This document shows, piece after piece, positions 1 to 9,697 of a DNA stretch of 64,000 bases. Location of the stretch: contig CM035428.1 of assembly GCA_020310875.1 (NCBI GenBank), positions 107,881,245-107,945,244 of the forward strand. The letters run 5' to 3'. This stretch comes from Ceratopteris richardii. Taxonomy: Eukaryota > Streptophyta > Polypodiopsida > Polypodiales > Pteridaceae. Each line of letters starts with the position of its first letter. The stretch's first letter is position 1. The position numbers were made by a program, and so were the translations under genes. The notes under the pieces are model-generated. The model had not been told where the DNA came from. It did no database searches and saw only the letters and a list, made by a program, of their open reading frames with translations.

Positions 1-375
1 GAATTATTGTTCTACCTCTCTACCATGTGGCTTCCATCAAATGTAATCCTTTCTCTAGCTCCTCTCACATGAGATACTACCAAATGCATCCTCATTGGTG
101 CCACTTGTCACTCATATGAGTTTCCATGTCATTACCTTTGAAGGATGGGGTTTCACACATTCCCTCTATTTATGAAATTTTCATTCTCCTTAAACTCATT
201 ATTGAAGTTATGAGGAGATGATAGATCACATTTACCACTTTGGGTAAACCCAATGTACACGTGCACATGTTCATCTCAATGTAGTGTTTCCCTTTATTAT
301 TCCCCTTGAGAAGTCTCTTGGGGATGTATGACAAAATTGGAAAACCATTTCCATAAAGTGTTCAAACTTTTTCAT
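1..375. other. No recognised feature
   Basis: No coding frame, terminal repeat or RNA gene was recognised. It lies outside the putative 3' LTR of the neighbouring minus-strand copia element, so it is probably flanking DNA or older repeat. Confidence 0.4.
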
Positions 376-1363
376 TGTTAGGGATGAAAGGGGGAAGTAA
401 ACTATTCAAAGGATCCATTCTTGAAAGGTGCAATATACACAATCCTACAATGGTGGACCTCTTGACATTATCAAACTCACATAGGCATAGAGACTACAAT
501 TAGGAAAGAAAAACTACTACAATAATCCCTTGTAATGGCTACAATGAAAGAGAGATCAACAATCTTGGAGGATAAACACTCCTATGTGCACAACAAAAGC
601 AAATGAACCCCCCTAGGATCGTGAGTTTTTCAAACATAGGCTCTGTATTTTTTGCATTTCTTTGAGTACATGCAGAGAATGAAAATGAAATTTTTCAACG
701 TGCAACCAGACTTAAAGATATTTCAAACTGAGTGTAAATTTACTTCATTTGGACACTAGATGGTGCCTCAACCAGCTACAACAAAACAGATAACTTGATC
801 TCTTCACAAAGTATTAGCTAAGTACACAAACATTGTTCTAGACATTTCTCTAAACCTATGTAGAAAATGATTCCAAGACTTATACCACTCAAAATATAAC
901 TTATAACCTTTCCAACAAGACAAAAATCACTAGAAATGGATTCATAATGAAGGAGAAACAACAATTACAATATCAGGGGGGGCTGTGATAATTATCTATA
1001 GAGATAGAGTATGAAAAAGTAAAATCTTCGTAAAATATGCAGAGAACAGCTAGTAGGGGGTGTGCTTAAGCAAAGGGGCAGCTTGGGCACATATTTCCAC
1101 GACACTAAATCATAATACAACTCACTAGAGTCTTCAAAGTTCACATACCAACCTATTTAACCAATCAAAAGCATATACATATCAAAAGATGAGGTCCAAT
1201 CACATCAAGAGGTGACCTAAATCTTCTCTAATCAACTTCTTTCCATTATAGACATGATTTGTCAACTCATGGAAATCATCCTCCTTTGATTGTGGATGAT
1301 GTGGAACGTTCAATTTGGGGAATGTTCCCACACTCTTGAACTTGAAATACAAAACTTTCAACA
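376..1363 (-). repeat. Putative 3' LTR of minus-strand copia element 1
   Basis: Read on the minus strand, a polypurine tract (GAGATTGAGGGGGAG, 1364-1380) directly follows the RNase H frame, and the next bases are TGTTGAAAG, a typical LTR start. The LTR should end in CA. The best candidate is the TG on the plus strand at 376, but there is no 5' LTR to compare with, so the outer edge is a guess. The start at 1363 is much firmer. Confidence 0.5.
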
Positions 1364-1402
1364 CTCCCCCTCAATCTCAAGTCTTTTTCCTTCGTTGCTT
1401 CA

Positions 1403-3127
1403 TCATATGTCTCTTATGTTGATTGCTTCCTTGAATCCTCCAAGCTTTGTACCTTGAAGAAACTTTTTCATCATGTTTGCCACCTGCACTTTAGTGTTTA
1501 CATACCTTATATCTAGCTCCTTTGCAATCACATTTTCTCTAATGAAATGGTAATGAACCTCTATGTGTTTGCTCCTTGCATGAAACATGGGATTGTTTGC
1601 TAGGTAGATGCTTGAAATGTTGTCTCCATAAAGAGGAAACTCCTCCACTTTCACTTCAATTTCCTTAATTAGCTTCTTAATCCATAGTAGCTCACATATA
1701 GCCAATGCTAAACCTGTATACTCAGCCTCTATGGATGAAAGAGCACTAGTGAGTTTCTTCTTAGAGCTCCATGAGATCACTTTTGTACCTATCATGAAAA
1801 CATAACCTGATGTACTCCTTTGATCATCTTTGCTACCTGCCCAATCAACATCATTATATCCTTTGACACTTAGATCAGCATCATAAGAGTAAAATACACC
1901 TTTGGTTGATGGTGTGCTTGATGTATTTAAGCACGTTTCTTGCTTCCATAAGGTGATCATGAGTGGGTGCATGCAAAAATTAAGAGAGTAAACCTACTAC
2001 ATATGCAAGATCATGTCTAGTGAATGTACCATAAATTAATGAACCAGTTATGCTTCTATATAGTGTAATACCTTGTCTAGCCTCTCCTTGTCCTGCAAGC
2101 AACTTTGTATTGGGATCCATGGGCTGAGAAAGTGGCTTACAACCACTCATACCAAACTTGTATAGCACATACAACAAGTATTTTCTTTGAATCAAGAAGA
2201 TGTCATCATGTGCATAGATTACCTCTATTCCTAATAAGTACTTTAGTGTTCCAAGATCACATATATTGAACTCCTTTCCAAGCTTTGATTTGATATCTTT
2301 AATGCCTACAATATCACTTCTTGTGATGATCAAATCATCCACATAAATGCATATGTATACCGTCTTGTCTCCTTGCTTCTTCATGTAGAGTGATGGATCT
2401 GCAACACTTTCTTTGTATCTGCAACTTGATAAATAATCCACTAACCTCTGATTCCAGGCCCTTGGGGCTTGCTTTAGTCCATATATGTTTTCCTTAGATT
2501 GGAAACATGATTTTGGTACCTCGTACTAGAAAATCCTTGAGGTTGGCTCATGTAGACTACTTATTCAAGCTCTCCATTGAGGAAGGCATTCTTCACATCC
2601 AACTCATATAAGCTCCATTTCTTTGATGTGGCCACTACAATCAAAGTCCTAATTGTTGGCATCTTGGCTACGGGGCTGAAAGTTTCATCGTAATATATCC
2701 CATAGCTTTGGGAGAATCCTTTCACCATCAACGTTGCTTTGTACCTAGCAATGGAACCATCTAAATTTCTTTTAATTTTGTGAACTCACTGATTACCTAT
2801 CACTTTCATGCCTTCTTGAGTTGGTACCAAGCTCCAATTATGTTTCTCATCAAGTTCCTTGAGCTCTTCCTTCATTGCATCTTGCCATTTCTTGCAATCC
2901 TTAGCTTCTTCGTAACTAGTTAGTTCCTTGTCCTTTATTAACTGAGTCATGCATGCATAATGCTTTGCAATGAAATTATCATATATTAACCTTTGAACTA
3001 GATATCTAACTCTTGAGGACCTTCTTTCACTTCCTTTAGGTTTCATTTTCATCTTCTTTCTTTGTTTTGCGACTCCTGGAGTTTGAATTTTTTCTATCTC
3101 TTCATCTTTCAACATGCTCTCTTCCAC
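1403..3127 (-). pseudogene. copia RT and RNase H (element 1)
   Basis: This is the 3' half of a copia polyprotein, which copies element RNA into DNA in the virus-like particle. The RT starts with WQDAMKEELKELDEKHNW and [15 protein letters not shown] sequence near 2750-2900. The catalytic YVDD motif is present (IYVDDLIITRSD, near 2340). RNase H follows with YNDVDWAGSKDDQRSTSG, LSSIEAEYTG and the terminal HARSKHIEVHYHFIRE block. Stops interrupt it near 2442 and 1973 (between RT and RNase H), and the 2450-2785 stretch is readable only in broken frames. It is not translatable as one protein. Family assignment is firm; function is lost. Confidence 0.85.
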
Positions 3128-3322
3128 ATAGCTTCCTTCTTCGATTCCAATCTTCTCTTTGCCTTTGACTTTGCTTTCTTCAGATCTGGTCTCTCTTTCT
3201 CTAAGCCTTCAACTCCATGGTGAGGATATCCTTGTGTTGGATGAATTTCTTGGACCACTTAAATCCATGCTTTCTTGAACTTTATCGTCATTCTTCTTAT
3301 CTGTCTCACCTATCTCTTCAAC

Positions 3323-4635
3323 CTACAATGGACTCATGCATGCATACCAAGGCTTCAACTCATCAAAGACAACATCCCTACTTACTTTCAACTCATTGGT
3401 AATGGGATTATAGCATTTATATCCCTTTTGTTCCATACAATATCCCAAAAAGATACACCTTTCAGATTTGGCATCTAACTTTGACCTCAACTCTTGAGGT
3501 ACATGTACATATACAACCAAAGATTCTAAGATGTGAAATGCAAGGTTTTCTTCCACTCCAATTCCTCGGGGGCTAAATGATGTATACTTGATTTATAACA
3601 TCTGTTTATGATGTATGTGGCTGTATATTTAGCCTCTCCCCAATAACAATGTGGCATGTTCATTTCATTGAGCATATACCTTGCTACCTTTACTATGTGT
3701 CTGTTCTTTCTCCCTGCTACCCCATTTTGTTGAGGGGTATACCTGCATGTAAATTGTCTTTTGATGAATGTCATAGACCTATAAAAATTTAGAAAATTCA
3801 TGGGAGAAGTACTCTCCCACTCCATCAGATCTCAAAGTTCTCATAAACTTGTTATACTCCTTCTCCACCTGTGCTTTGAATTTCTTGAAGTAGTGGAACA
3901 CATCTGATTTGTTTCTAATGCAATACAGTCATAATTTTCTTGAAAATTCATCAATGAAGGTTACAAAATACCTATTTCCAACAAGGGATGCTTCTCTTGT
4001 TGGACCCCAAACATCCATGTGAATCAGGTCTAAAACATTTGCACTCACATAGGTACTCTCCTTAAAGAGAAGCCTTGATTGTTTTCCTTGTTGGCAAGCT
4101 ACATAAATTTCATGCAGCATTTTAGATGTAAAATTTGGTAGGCCTCTTACCAAGCTCCTCCTTTGCATGTCCCTGAGCTTTTGTAGGTTCAATTGACCTA
4201 TTCGTTTATGCCACAAGTCCAAATCTAATATCGTCTTATCTCCATGTGTAGCATACATTGAATGATGTGGTTGTTTTATGTCCAGTGTGAACATTGTCCC
4301 TTGCTTTTTTTCCTTTTGATATGAGCTTGAAACCTGCCCTTGGATCCTCAACAAAACATCCTCTTTCATTGAACCTAACTTGATAGCCTTTTTCTCCCGT
4401 TTGGCCTACCGAAAACAAGTTTTTGGTTATAGTAGGGACATGTAATACCCTTGATAAGCTCTTTGCCCTTTGATTTCCTTCCAAACTGATATCTCCCACA
4501 TGTTGAATGTCCTTGATGCTTTGGGACCTGCAAATTACTAAAAAGATCCTTTCGATATGACATATGATTGCTACGTCCATTGTCTACATACCACACATAT
4601 TCACTAGCTTGAGTTTTATCTTCACCATACCTCAT
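3323..4635 (-). pseudogene. copia protease-integrase (element 1)
   Basis: On the minus strand the segment opens with the aspartic protease (YVWYVDNGRSNHMS). The usual D-S-G-A is D-N-G-R, so the active-site context is damaged. The GAG-pre-integrase block (LWHKRIGQLNLQKLRDM) follows, then the integrase core with HMDVWGP and YFVTFIDEFSR, then YTPQQNGVAGRKNRHI. In that last block the catalytic Glu of the usual V-x-E-R-K/M-N is replaced (VAGRKN), so the DDE triad is incomplete. The post-integrase linker (CIFLGYCMEQKGYKCYNP) ends the segment. It is split over several frames by indels at about 3530, 3830 and 4370. Confidence 0.8.
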
Positions 4636-4639
4636 GGCA

Positions 4640-5310
4640 AGTAAATAATCATTCCCTTGGCTGGATGATGTGTTTTCATAGTTACCTTTCCCTCTATAAT
4701 TGTTGTTGTTGCTTTGATTCCCTCATCTTTGAGCTCTATGATAACATTTATTTGCAAAATGAGCCAGCTTACCACATACAAAGCATCCATTGAAGTGGAT
4801 TATCCTCTTCCACCAAATCTTCCACATATTCTTGTTTTCCTTGACCTCCTTGGTTTCTTTGATATCTTCCTCTTCCTCTTGTAGCTCCTTGGTTGTGTCT
4901 TCCTCATCCTCTACTTGCATATAACAATCACCCTTGGCTATCCTTGGCATTATGACCACCAAGGTTCATCTCCTCTGTCACCATGAGAGTGATTACTTGA
5001 TCAAAATCAGGAAGAGAGTCCCTTACATACATTGAAGTTGTGAAGGCCCTCCATTTTTCATCATCCCTAAGTCCATTTAGGGTGTGGGCTACAAGATCGT
5101 CATCCTCAAGGGCACAACTGATTGACCCTAGTGCATCTGCAAGCTCTTTAACCTTTAATATGTAATCATTAGCATCTTGAGAGGGACCTTTCCTAAGATT
5201 ATTTAGCTCATTCTTGAGTTGAATTTCTCTAGCTTTTGTGTACGTTGAGTATAATCTCTCCAAGCACTCCCACACCTTCTTTGATGTTTTCGAATCTTGA
5301 ATCTATCCTA
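4640..5310 (-). pseudogene. copia gag, N-terminally truncated (element 1)
   Basis: The minus strand encodes the C-terminal two thirds of a copia Gag (UBN2/retrotran_gag type): MWECLERLYSTYTKAREIQL, then LKVKELADALGSI and LNGLRDDEKWRAF. A Lys/Glu-rich linker leads to a CCHC zinc knuckle (CFVCGKLAHFANKC, near 4780) that would bind element RNA. One frameshift separates the two parts near 4930-4960. The first ~100 residues of a normal Gag are absent because the element is truncated at 5310. Confidence 0.75.
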
Positions 5311-5545
5311 TCATGGAGTTGCTAATATGATAAGATTAAAAAAAAGACTCTTTTGTACCTTTCATCCCACTCTCTTGAAAAGGATTAGATAAGAAATTCC
5401 CCTCTTTTCATTTGATTGATTGGATCACATACATCACTATGAATAAATTTCATTTTTTGTGTGCTATGTATAGCACCATCTTTGGAAAAAGAAGCATGAT
5501 GCATTTTTCAAGTATACAACCTTAAAATGCATGCTTTCAATGGAA
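5311..5545. other. No recognised feature
   Basis: AT-rich sequence between the truncated copia gag and an LTR-K copy. No frame or repeat was recognised. Confidence 0.35.
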
Positions 5546-6057
5546 TCAAGTGTGAAGAATTAGGAGCATTAGAACCACCATGTGCTTGAGAGATGACTCT
5601 CATCCCAACCTTACGCCTCTATATATAGCTCTCTCTAAGGGAGTTCCCACTATGATAGGTGGATACTATCCATCCAAGTGTTGACCATGTAACTACATGT
5701 GCACCAAGTGTCCCACTTAGCTAGAGTCAACTCAATGGATGCTTCTAGAAGGCTCTAGAGCTCATGGGCAAAAGATTTTCCCATGACTCTGCTAGAACTT
5801 AAACCCAAGACCTCGTCCTTGCCATCCATATGACTTAACCTCTAGGTCAAGCTTCTTGGTTGTTTTAGAGAGAACATGCACCTATGCTTAAGTTTATCCT
5901 TGAGATTTTGGCCCTACATGAGAATGAACAAACAGTGTCTCATTTCAGATTTACCTGAATGAATCAGATGCCCATGTCATATCTTAGATTATAAGATTTT
6001 TTCCCCTTGGAGAAAATTTTTGCCCTAAAAAATTGAGCTATGTAAAAATTGTATGCA
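5545..6057 (-). repeat. LTR-K copy 1 (3' LTR with polypurine tract)
   Basis: The segment is homologous by eye to 57763-58160, 7560-7745 and 22505-23190. On the minus strand a polypurine-like tract (GAGGTTCGGGGGTA, 6058-6072) precedes a TG start at 6057. Further in are the TATA box CTATATATAG (near 5623-5632) and the conserved GCTCTAGAGCCTTCTAGAAG block (near 5745). The minus strand also holds a tRNA-like pair of motifs: A-box-like CCTAGAGGTTAAGTC and a degenerate B box (TTGGGTTTAAG). The downstream edge is approximate. Confidence 0.55.
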
Positions 6058-6114
6058 TACCCCCGAACCTCATGTTCTAATCTACAAGAACATGTTTTCA
6101 TCTTTGTAGATACT

Positions 6115-6790
6115 TTGTTACTCATTGATGATGTGACACATCATACTTGGGTGTATCCTAAAATATTTTTAGCTATGAATAAAATTTCTATGGCATTTAT
6201 CTTTTGACTCTTCCCATGGATCGTGGTGGTGAATACATGTCGCATTAATTTTATGCTTTTATATGTGAAAGAGGTATTGCTTACCAATGTACATTGCCAT
6301 ATACACCTCAACAAAATGACATTGTGGAGTGTGAGAATATGCCACGTCTTGAAATGGAACGATATATGATTAAAGGAAAACATCTTGTAGGTAATTTTTG
6401 GATGGATGCGATCATGTGTGTAAACTATGTATTGAATCATTGTCCTATAAAAGAATTGAGATTCATTATAATTTATGAGTCTTGGAATGGTCACAAGGCA
6501 TTGTTTAGTCATATTTTCATGTGTTGTTTGGCATAAACTCTTGTGCCATCATAACAATATCACAAACTTGATGATAAGACAAAGAAATATATATTTTTTG
6601 AATGTAGTGTTGAGAGTAAAGGTTATCGATTATAGCATCAATTAAAGAACAAAATAATTGTAAGTCAAGATGGTATTTATTGAAAATTGAGCTTACTTGA
6701 ATGTAAACTTCAGCCAACAATTGGTTCACAAGATATGTTTGATACACTCATGCCCTTGTTTCAAAGTGGTGTGCTTGATTATGGCCATGT
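6115..6790 (+). pseudogene. Degenerate copia integrase fragment
   Basis: The plus strand preserves the C-terminal part of a copia integrase related to family A/B/D: CHIHLNK, then YTPQQNDIVECENM (normally NGVAERKN), WMDAIMCVNYVLNHCPIKEL, a KYIFFECSVESKGY-like linker and SQDMFDTLMPLFQSG. It has many stops, frameshifts and substitutions, including loss of the E-R-K-N signature. No LTR can be assigned. It is an old fragment caught between two minus-strand repeats. Confidence 0.65.
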
Positions 6791-7130
6791 AAACCATCCA
6801 AATAAGTGATACATGTGTGTCACGCACTATGATGTGATATTTTGATCATAGAAAAACACAGTTTTTGTGTACCAATGATACACACAAATCGCTTGAAATT
6901 CTCGATCTGAAATATTTGAGTGTTGTCAATGAGGATGCAAGTTAGAGTTTTGGAAGCTAACCTGATATTTTTTGTGGCCCCACCTTGCAGGCTCGAAACA
7001 GAGGTCGAGGTGGCTTCAAAACAGAAATCGAAGGTCGTTTGTGAATCGTGCTTTCCCCATGCCTTCTCGTGTACTCTTCATTGTCGGCCTTCTCCATGAG
7101 CTCTCTACAACCACTCTGGCTTTGCTACCA

Positions 7131-7543
7131 TGTCACAAGGAAGGAAGTAAGGAAGAGAGCTCATTCACACACTCTCACACTTAAGGAGGAGCACACAGAT
7201 TGAGGCAAGGAAGAATGATCTTCTTCTTCTTCTTCTTCTTCTTCTTCTTCTTCTTCTTCTATTACATAAAAGGGATATACAAGAATGAACTAAAACAAAA
7301 ATACAACTACTACAATATATAAAGGACAGTACATAAGGAAAATCCTAATGTCTGTGAATGAGTGAGCTAGCAAGAAACAAATGTGCCATCACTGACATAT
7401 ACCCTAACATATACCCCGACATACACCCCTCACCAATGAATTATCCGTGACATATACTCGCATGACCACTATAAATGTCAGAGAAATGAAAATTTGATAT
7501 GTGTCATCCTGGATCATCACATGTTGATCTTGATATCTCAACA
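7131..7543 (-). repeat. 5' LTR of the truncated H-family element
   Basis: 413 bp, TG...CA on the minus strand, starting TGTTGAGATATC at 7543 and ending CCTTGTGACA at 7131. It holds an expanded GAA/TTC microsatellite at 7221-7260 where the intact H LTRs have only four or five units. Confidence 0.75.
7221..7260. repeat. (TTC)n microsatellite inside the LTR
   Basis: An uninterrupted TTC run of about 13 units. The same position in the two copia H LTRs carries a short GAAGAAGAAG tract on the opposite strand. Confidence 0.95.
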
Positions 7544-7559
7544 CACTAGTGGTAGGTGT

Positions 7560-7745
7560 AGTCATCACTTGAGTTAAGTCCCACTAGACTCCAGTTAACT
7601 CACATAAAGTTGAGTGCATGCTTCTAGAAGGCTCTAGATCTTGTTGGGAAAAAACCCTCTCCCCATGCTCCTGTGGGGGGTTGAACCCAAGTCCTTCTAC
7701 TTCCCATCCTTAAGATTTAACCACTAGGATAATCTTCATTAAATT
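7560..7745 (-). repeat. LTR-K fragment with tRNA-like A and B boxes
   Basis: Matches the middle of LTR-K: AGTTAACTCacat...GCTTCTAGAAGGCTCTAGAT. On the minus strand it shows the best preserved tRNA-like pair of the family: an A-box-like CCTAGTGGTTAAATC near 7735 and the B box GGGTTCAACCCC near 7680, about 40 bp apart. The TATA and primer-site end is missing. Confidence 0.5.
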
Positions 7746-8084
7746 GAACTTTGTCCAAGCTACTTTATAACAGTTATATACTGCTTACTTCAAAAAATAA
7801 TACCCAAGGTTTGACCCATTTGCATCATCAAGAAATGTTACGCTGTCTAGAAAACATATCAAAGCTATAATAAATATTCTAATTTTGATACTTGACAAAT
7901 CATCGTGACACATATCCTATAGAGCGAATCGAACATACTGTTCTTAGCCAAAAAAATTCATGGTATGGTGTAGAAAATAACATAGTAGTGAACTTATCAC
8001 TCTTTCTTTCTTGTTTGGCATTCATGCATTCTGATAACTCGTGCTTGCAAATTAAAGAACGTATTTACTTGTAAGATTAAGTGG
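7746..8084. other. No recognised feature
   Basis: AT-rich sequence directly left of the copia A target site. No frame or repeat was recognised. Confidence 0.35.
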
Positions 8085-8089
8085 CATTC

Positions 8090-8320
8090 TGTTGATATAT
8101 TTAGGTAGTGATGTGTGTGAACACACTAGGACCGCCGGGGCACTTTTTTCCCTCTTTAGGAGGTTTTTTTCCCCTGGCTTGTATATACGCATTTTGCCCT
8201 AATGGGCTACTTATCTTTGTACATTCTCTAGTAATACATTCAGTATTGTGTGTTTGTGCTCCAAGCTTCTTCTTCTTCCTTGTGCTGTTCGCGTGCTTCT
8301 AAAGACGTCTAACTCCAACG
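8090..8320 (+). repeat. 5' LTR of copia A
   Basis: 231 bp, starting TGTTGATATATTTAGG. The final CCAACA of the family is CCAACG here. It is followed after two bases by the initiator-Met tRNA primer site at 8323-8334. Confidence 0.92.
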
Positions 8321-8322
8321 AT

Positions 8323-8334
8323 TGGTATCAGAGC
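8323..8334 (+). promoter_or_regulatory. tRNA-iMet primer-binding site of copia A
   Basis: TGGTATCAGAGC is complementary to the 3' end of plant initiator Met tRNA and lies two bases after the LTR. The same site is at 40573-40584 in copia D and mutated (TGGTATCAAAGT) at 12056-12067 in copia B. Confidence 0.92.
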
Positions 8335-8614
8335 AAGTCGTCGCTTCATCTAGGGTGCCGTCGACACTCCTTCGTTTGCAGTCTCAGATTCGCACGAAAT
8401 CGCAATCTGAGCTCGTTTCGGCCTCCGAACGCACTATCGCAGCGCTTGTGCAGGCTATTTCGTCTTTTTGTGCCAAAGGTATATACCAGTTTCTTTTTGC
8501 CAGTATAAGCATCTCGAAGTCTACTACAGGTCTAACAGAATTTGTTGGGGTAGTTCTGTTCAACTTTTTGAGATACAGTCAATTTTCTGCATCAAGGTAT
8601 TTTAGTCACCGGCC

Positions 8615-9217
8615 ATGGCTGAATGCAGTGATGTATTTCGTATGTTGGATGTTGAGGATAACTTGGATGGTACCAACTACCCATTATGGGCTTATATGAT
8701 GCGACATGTTTTCGTTGCAAAAGGATTGTGGAACATTGTGTAGGGTGTTGAAAGACGTCCTATTACACCTGTAACGACAGGTACTGCAAATACAGGTGTT
8801 GGAGCTGATGAAGATGGTGTCGAAGATGATATTCTGCAGATTCCTGTTCGTGTTGTTGTTTCTGTTGCACCTACTGCAGAGCAGATTCGTTGGGATGGCA
8901 GAGATGCCCAAGCACATGCATTGATAGCTTTGTCTGTCAAACGTGCCATTATTCCTCATATTCGCTCTTGCAGAACAGCTAGCGATGCTTGGGATACACT
9001 TACCACATTGTACCAAGCTAGGAATGAGGCTCGTGTTGCTTACCTCCGAAAACAGTTGGAGAGTAAGCACATGAATGAAGGTGATTCTATGGACAATTTC
9101 CTAACAAAGATCAAAGATTTGAAGGAACAGTTGATTTCTGCTGATGAGGTTATACCAGATAGCTCACTTGTGCAGACCGTTCTGATTGGTCTTCCTGATT
9201 CATATCAGAGTTTTGCT
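8615..9217 (+). pseudogene. copia A gag
   Basis: The frame opens at the ATG at 8615, which aligns with the gag starts of copia B (13460) and D (40926). It encodes a UBN2-type copia Gag: DNLDGTNYPLWAYMMRH, then IRSCRTASDAWDTLTTLYQ and LVQTVLIGLPDSYQSFA. The codon at 8741-8743 is TAG. Copia D has TAA at the same codon 43, while copia B has CAA (Gln). The frame ends where the inverted block begins, so the zinc knuckle is missing from the sense strand. Confidence 0.8.
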
Positions 9218-9697
9218 TTGAGAAGATGGGTCAAAACTGCAAACAGTAGTAAACGCTCATTCTTCTTCCTGCACAAGATTAGCAGACTCTATTTTTGCAG
9301 CCAGTTTTGGGCAGTTCTTTATGATATGATCATTCCCTTTACGGTACTCTAAAGAAAAAGGAGGCTTCTGCAACAACCATTCAGCCTCCTTTTTCTTTGC
9401 CTCTTTTGCAGCCAGTTTTAGACAGTTCTTTATGATATGATCATTCCTTTTACAGTACTTGCAAAACAATTTCTGCTTTTCTGATTTCTTCTCATCTTTA
9501 TCCTCGTTCTTCGAATGTGCAGCATTTGCAGATTTCTGCTTACTAGTAGAAGAGCTCCATTTTCCTTTGCCCTTCTGACTAGCCAGGAAAGCTTGATCTA
9601 CAACACGCATTATGGACCTGTTCTGCCCGGACTGATCTTCCTGCAACAGAATAGAGACTAACTCCTCAATTGATAAGGCATTCGGATTGCCTTTCAT
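9218..9697 (-). pseudogene. Inverted gag/protease block inside copia A
   Basis: This block reads on the minus strand and corresponds to copia D 41545-41970: the gag C-terminus (NALSIEELVSILLQEDQSG), the CCHC knuckle (CKYCKRNDHIIKNC) and the start of protease up to NLVQEEE. Its edges are sharp. The left junction follows the sense GLPDSYQSFA coding, and the right junction joins directly to RT sequence (NWMAAMQSEYDAIM). The knuckle-region peptide NDHIIKNC occurs twice, showing a further internal duplication. The flanking TSD of copia A is intact, so the rearrangement may predate insertion. Confidence 0.85.

Larger units (their letters stand above)
1364..5310 (-). mobile_element. Ty1/copia retrotransposon 1, 5'-truncated
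   Basis: The minus strand carries gag, protease, integrase, RT and RNase H in the copia order, ending in a polypurine tract and a 3' LTR start. The 5' LTR, primer site and gag N-terminus are missing: homology stops near 5310. Multiple stops and frameshifts break the polyprotein. Its protein motifs (integrase PHCYWGEA, linker CYNPITNELKVSRDVVFDE) closely resemble those of copia H at 58-63 kb, so the two belong to related lineages. Confidence 0.85.
6795..7543 (-). mobile_element. 5' end of an H-family copia element (LTR plus leader)
   Basis: On the minus strand 7543-7131 is an LTR beginning TGTTGAGATATCAAG and ending TTGTGACA. It matches the LTRs of copia H (58249-58631 and 62780-63156). The primer site (7118-7130) is mutated relative to TGGTATCAGAGC. 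The leader down to about 6795 matches the H leader (58632-58960), including the AGCACGATTCA(C/T)AAACGACCT block. The rest of the element is absent, so this is a 3'-truncated copy. Confidence 0.75.

Noticed and set aside
5545..6057. SINE element
   Set aside because: tRNA-like boxes are present, but the homologous copy at 57763 has a primer-binding site and a TATA box, so the family is better read as an LTR.
8690..9070. Minus-strand Ser/Thr/Cys-rich proteins opposite copia A gag (and the same opposite copia D gag)
   Set aside because: Antisense shadows of conserved gag coding; they recur only because gag is conserved.
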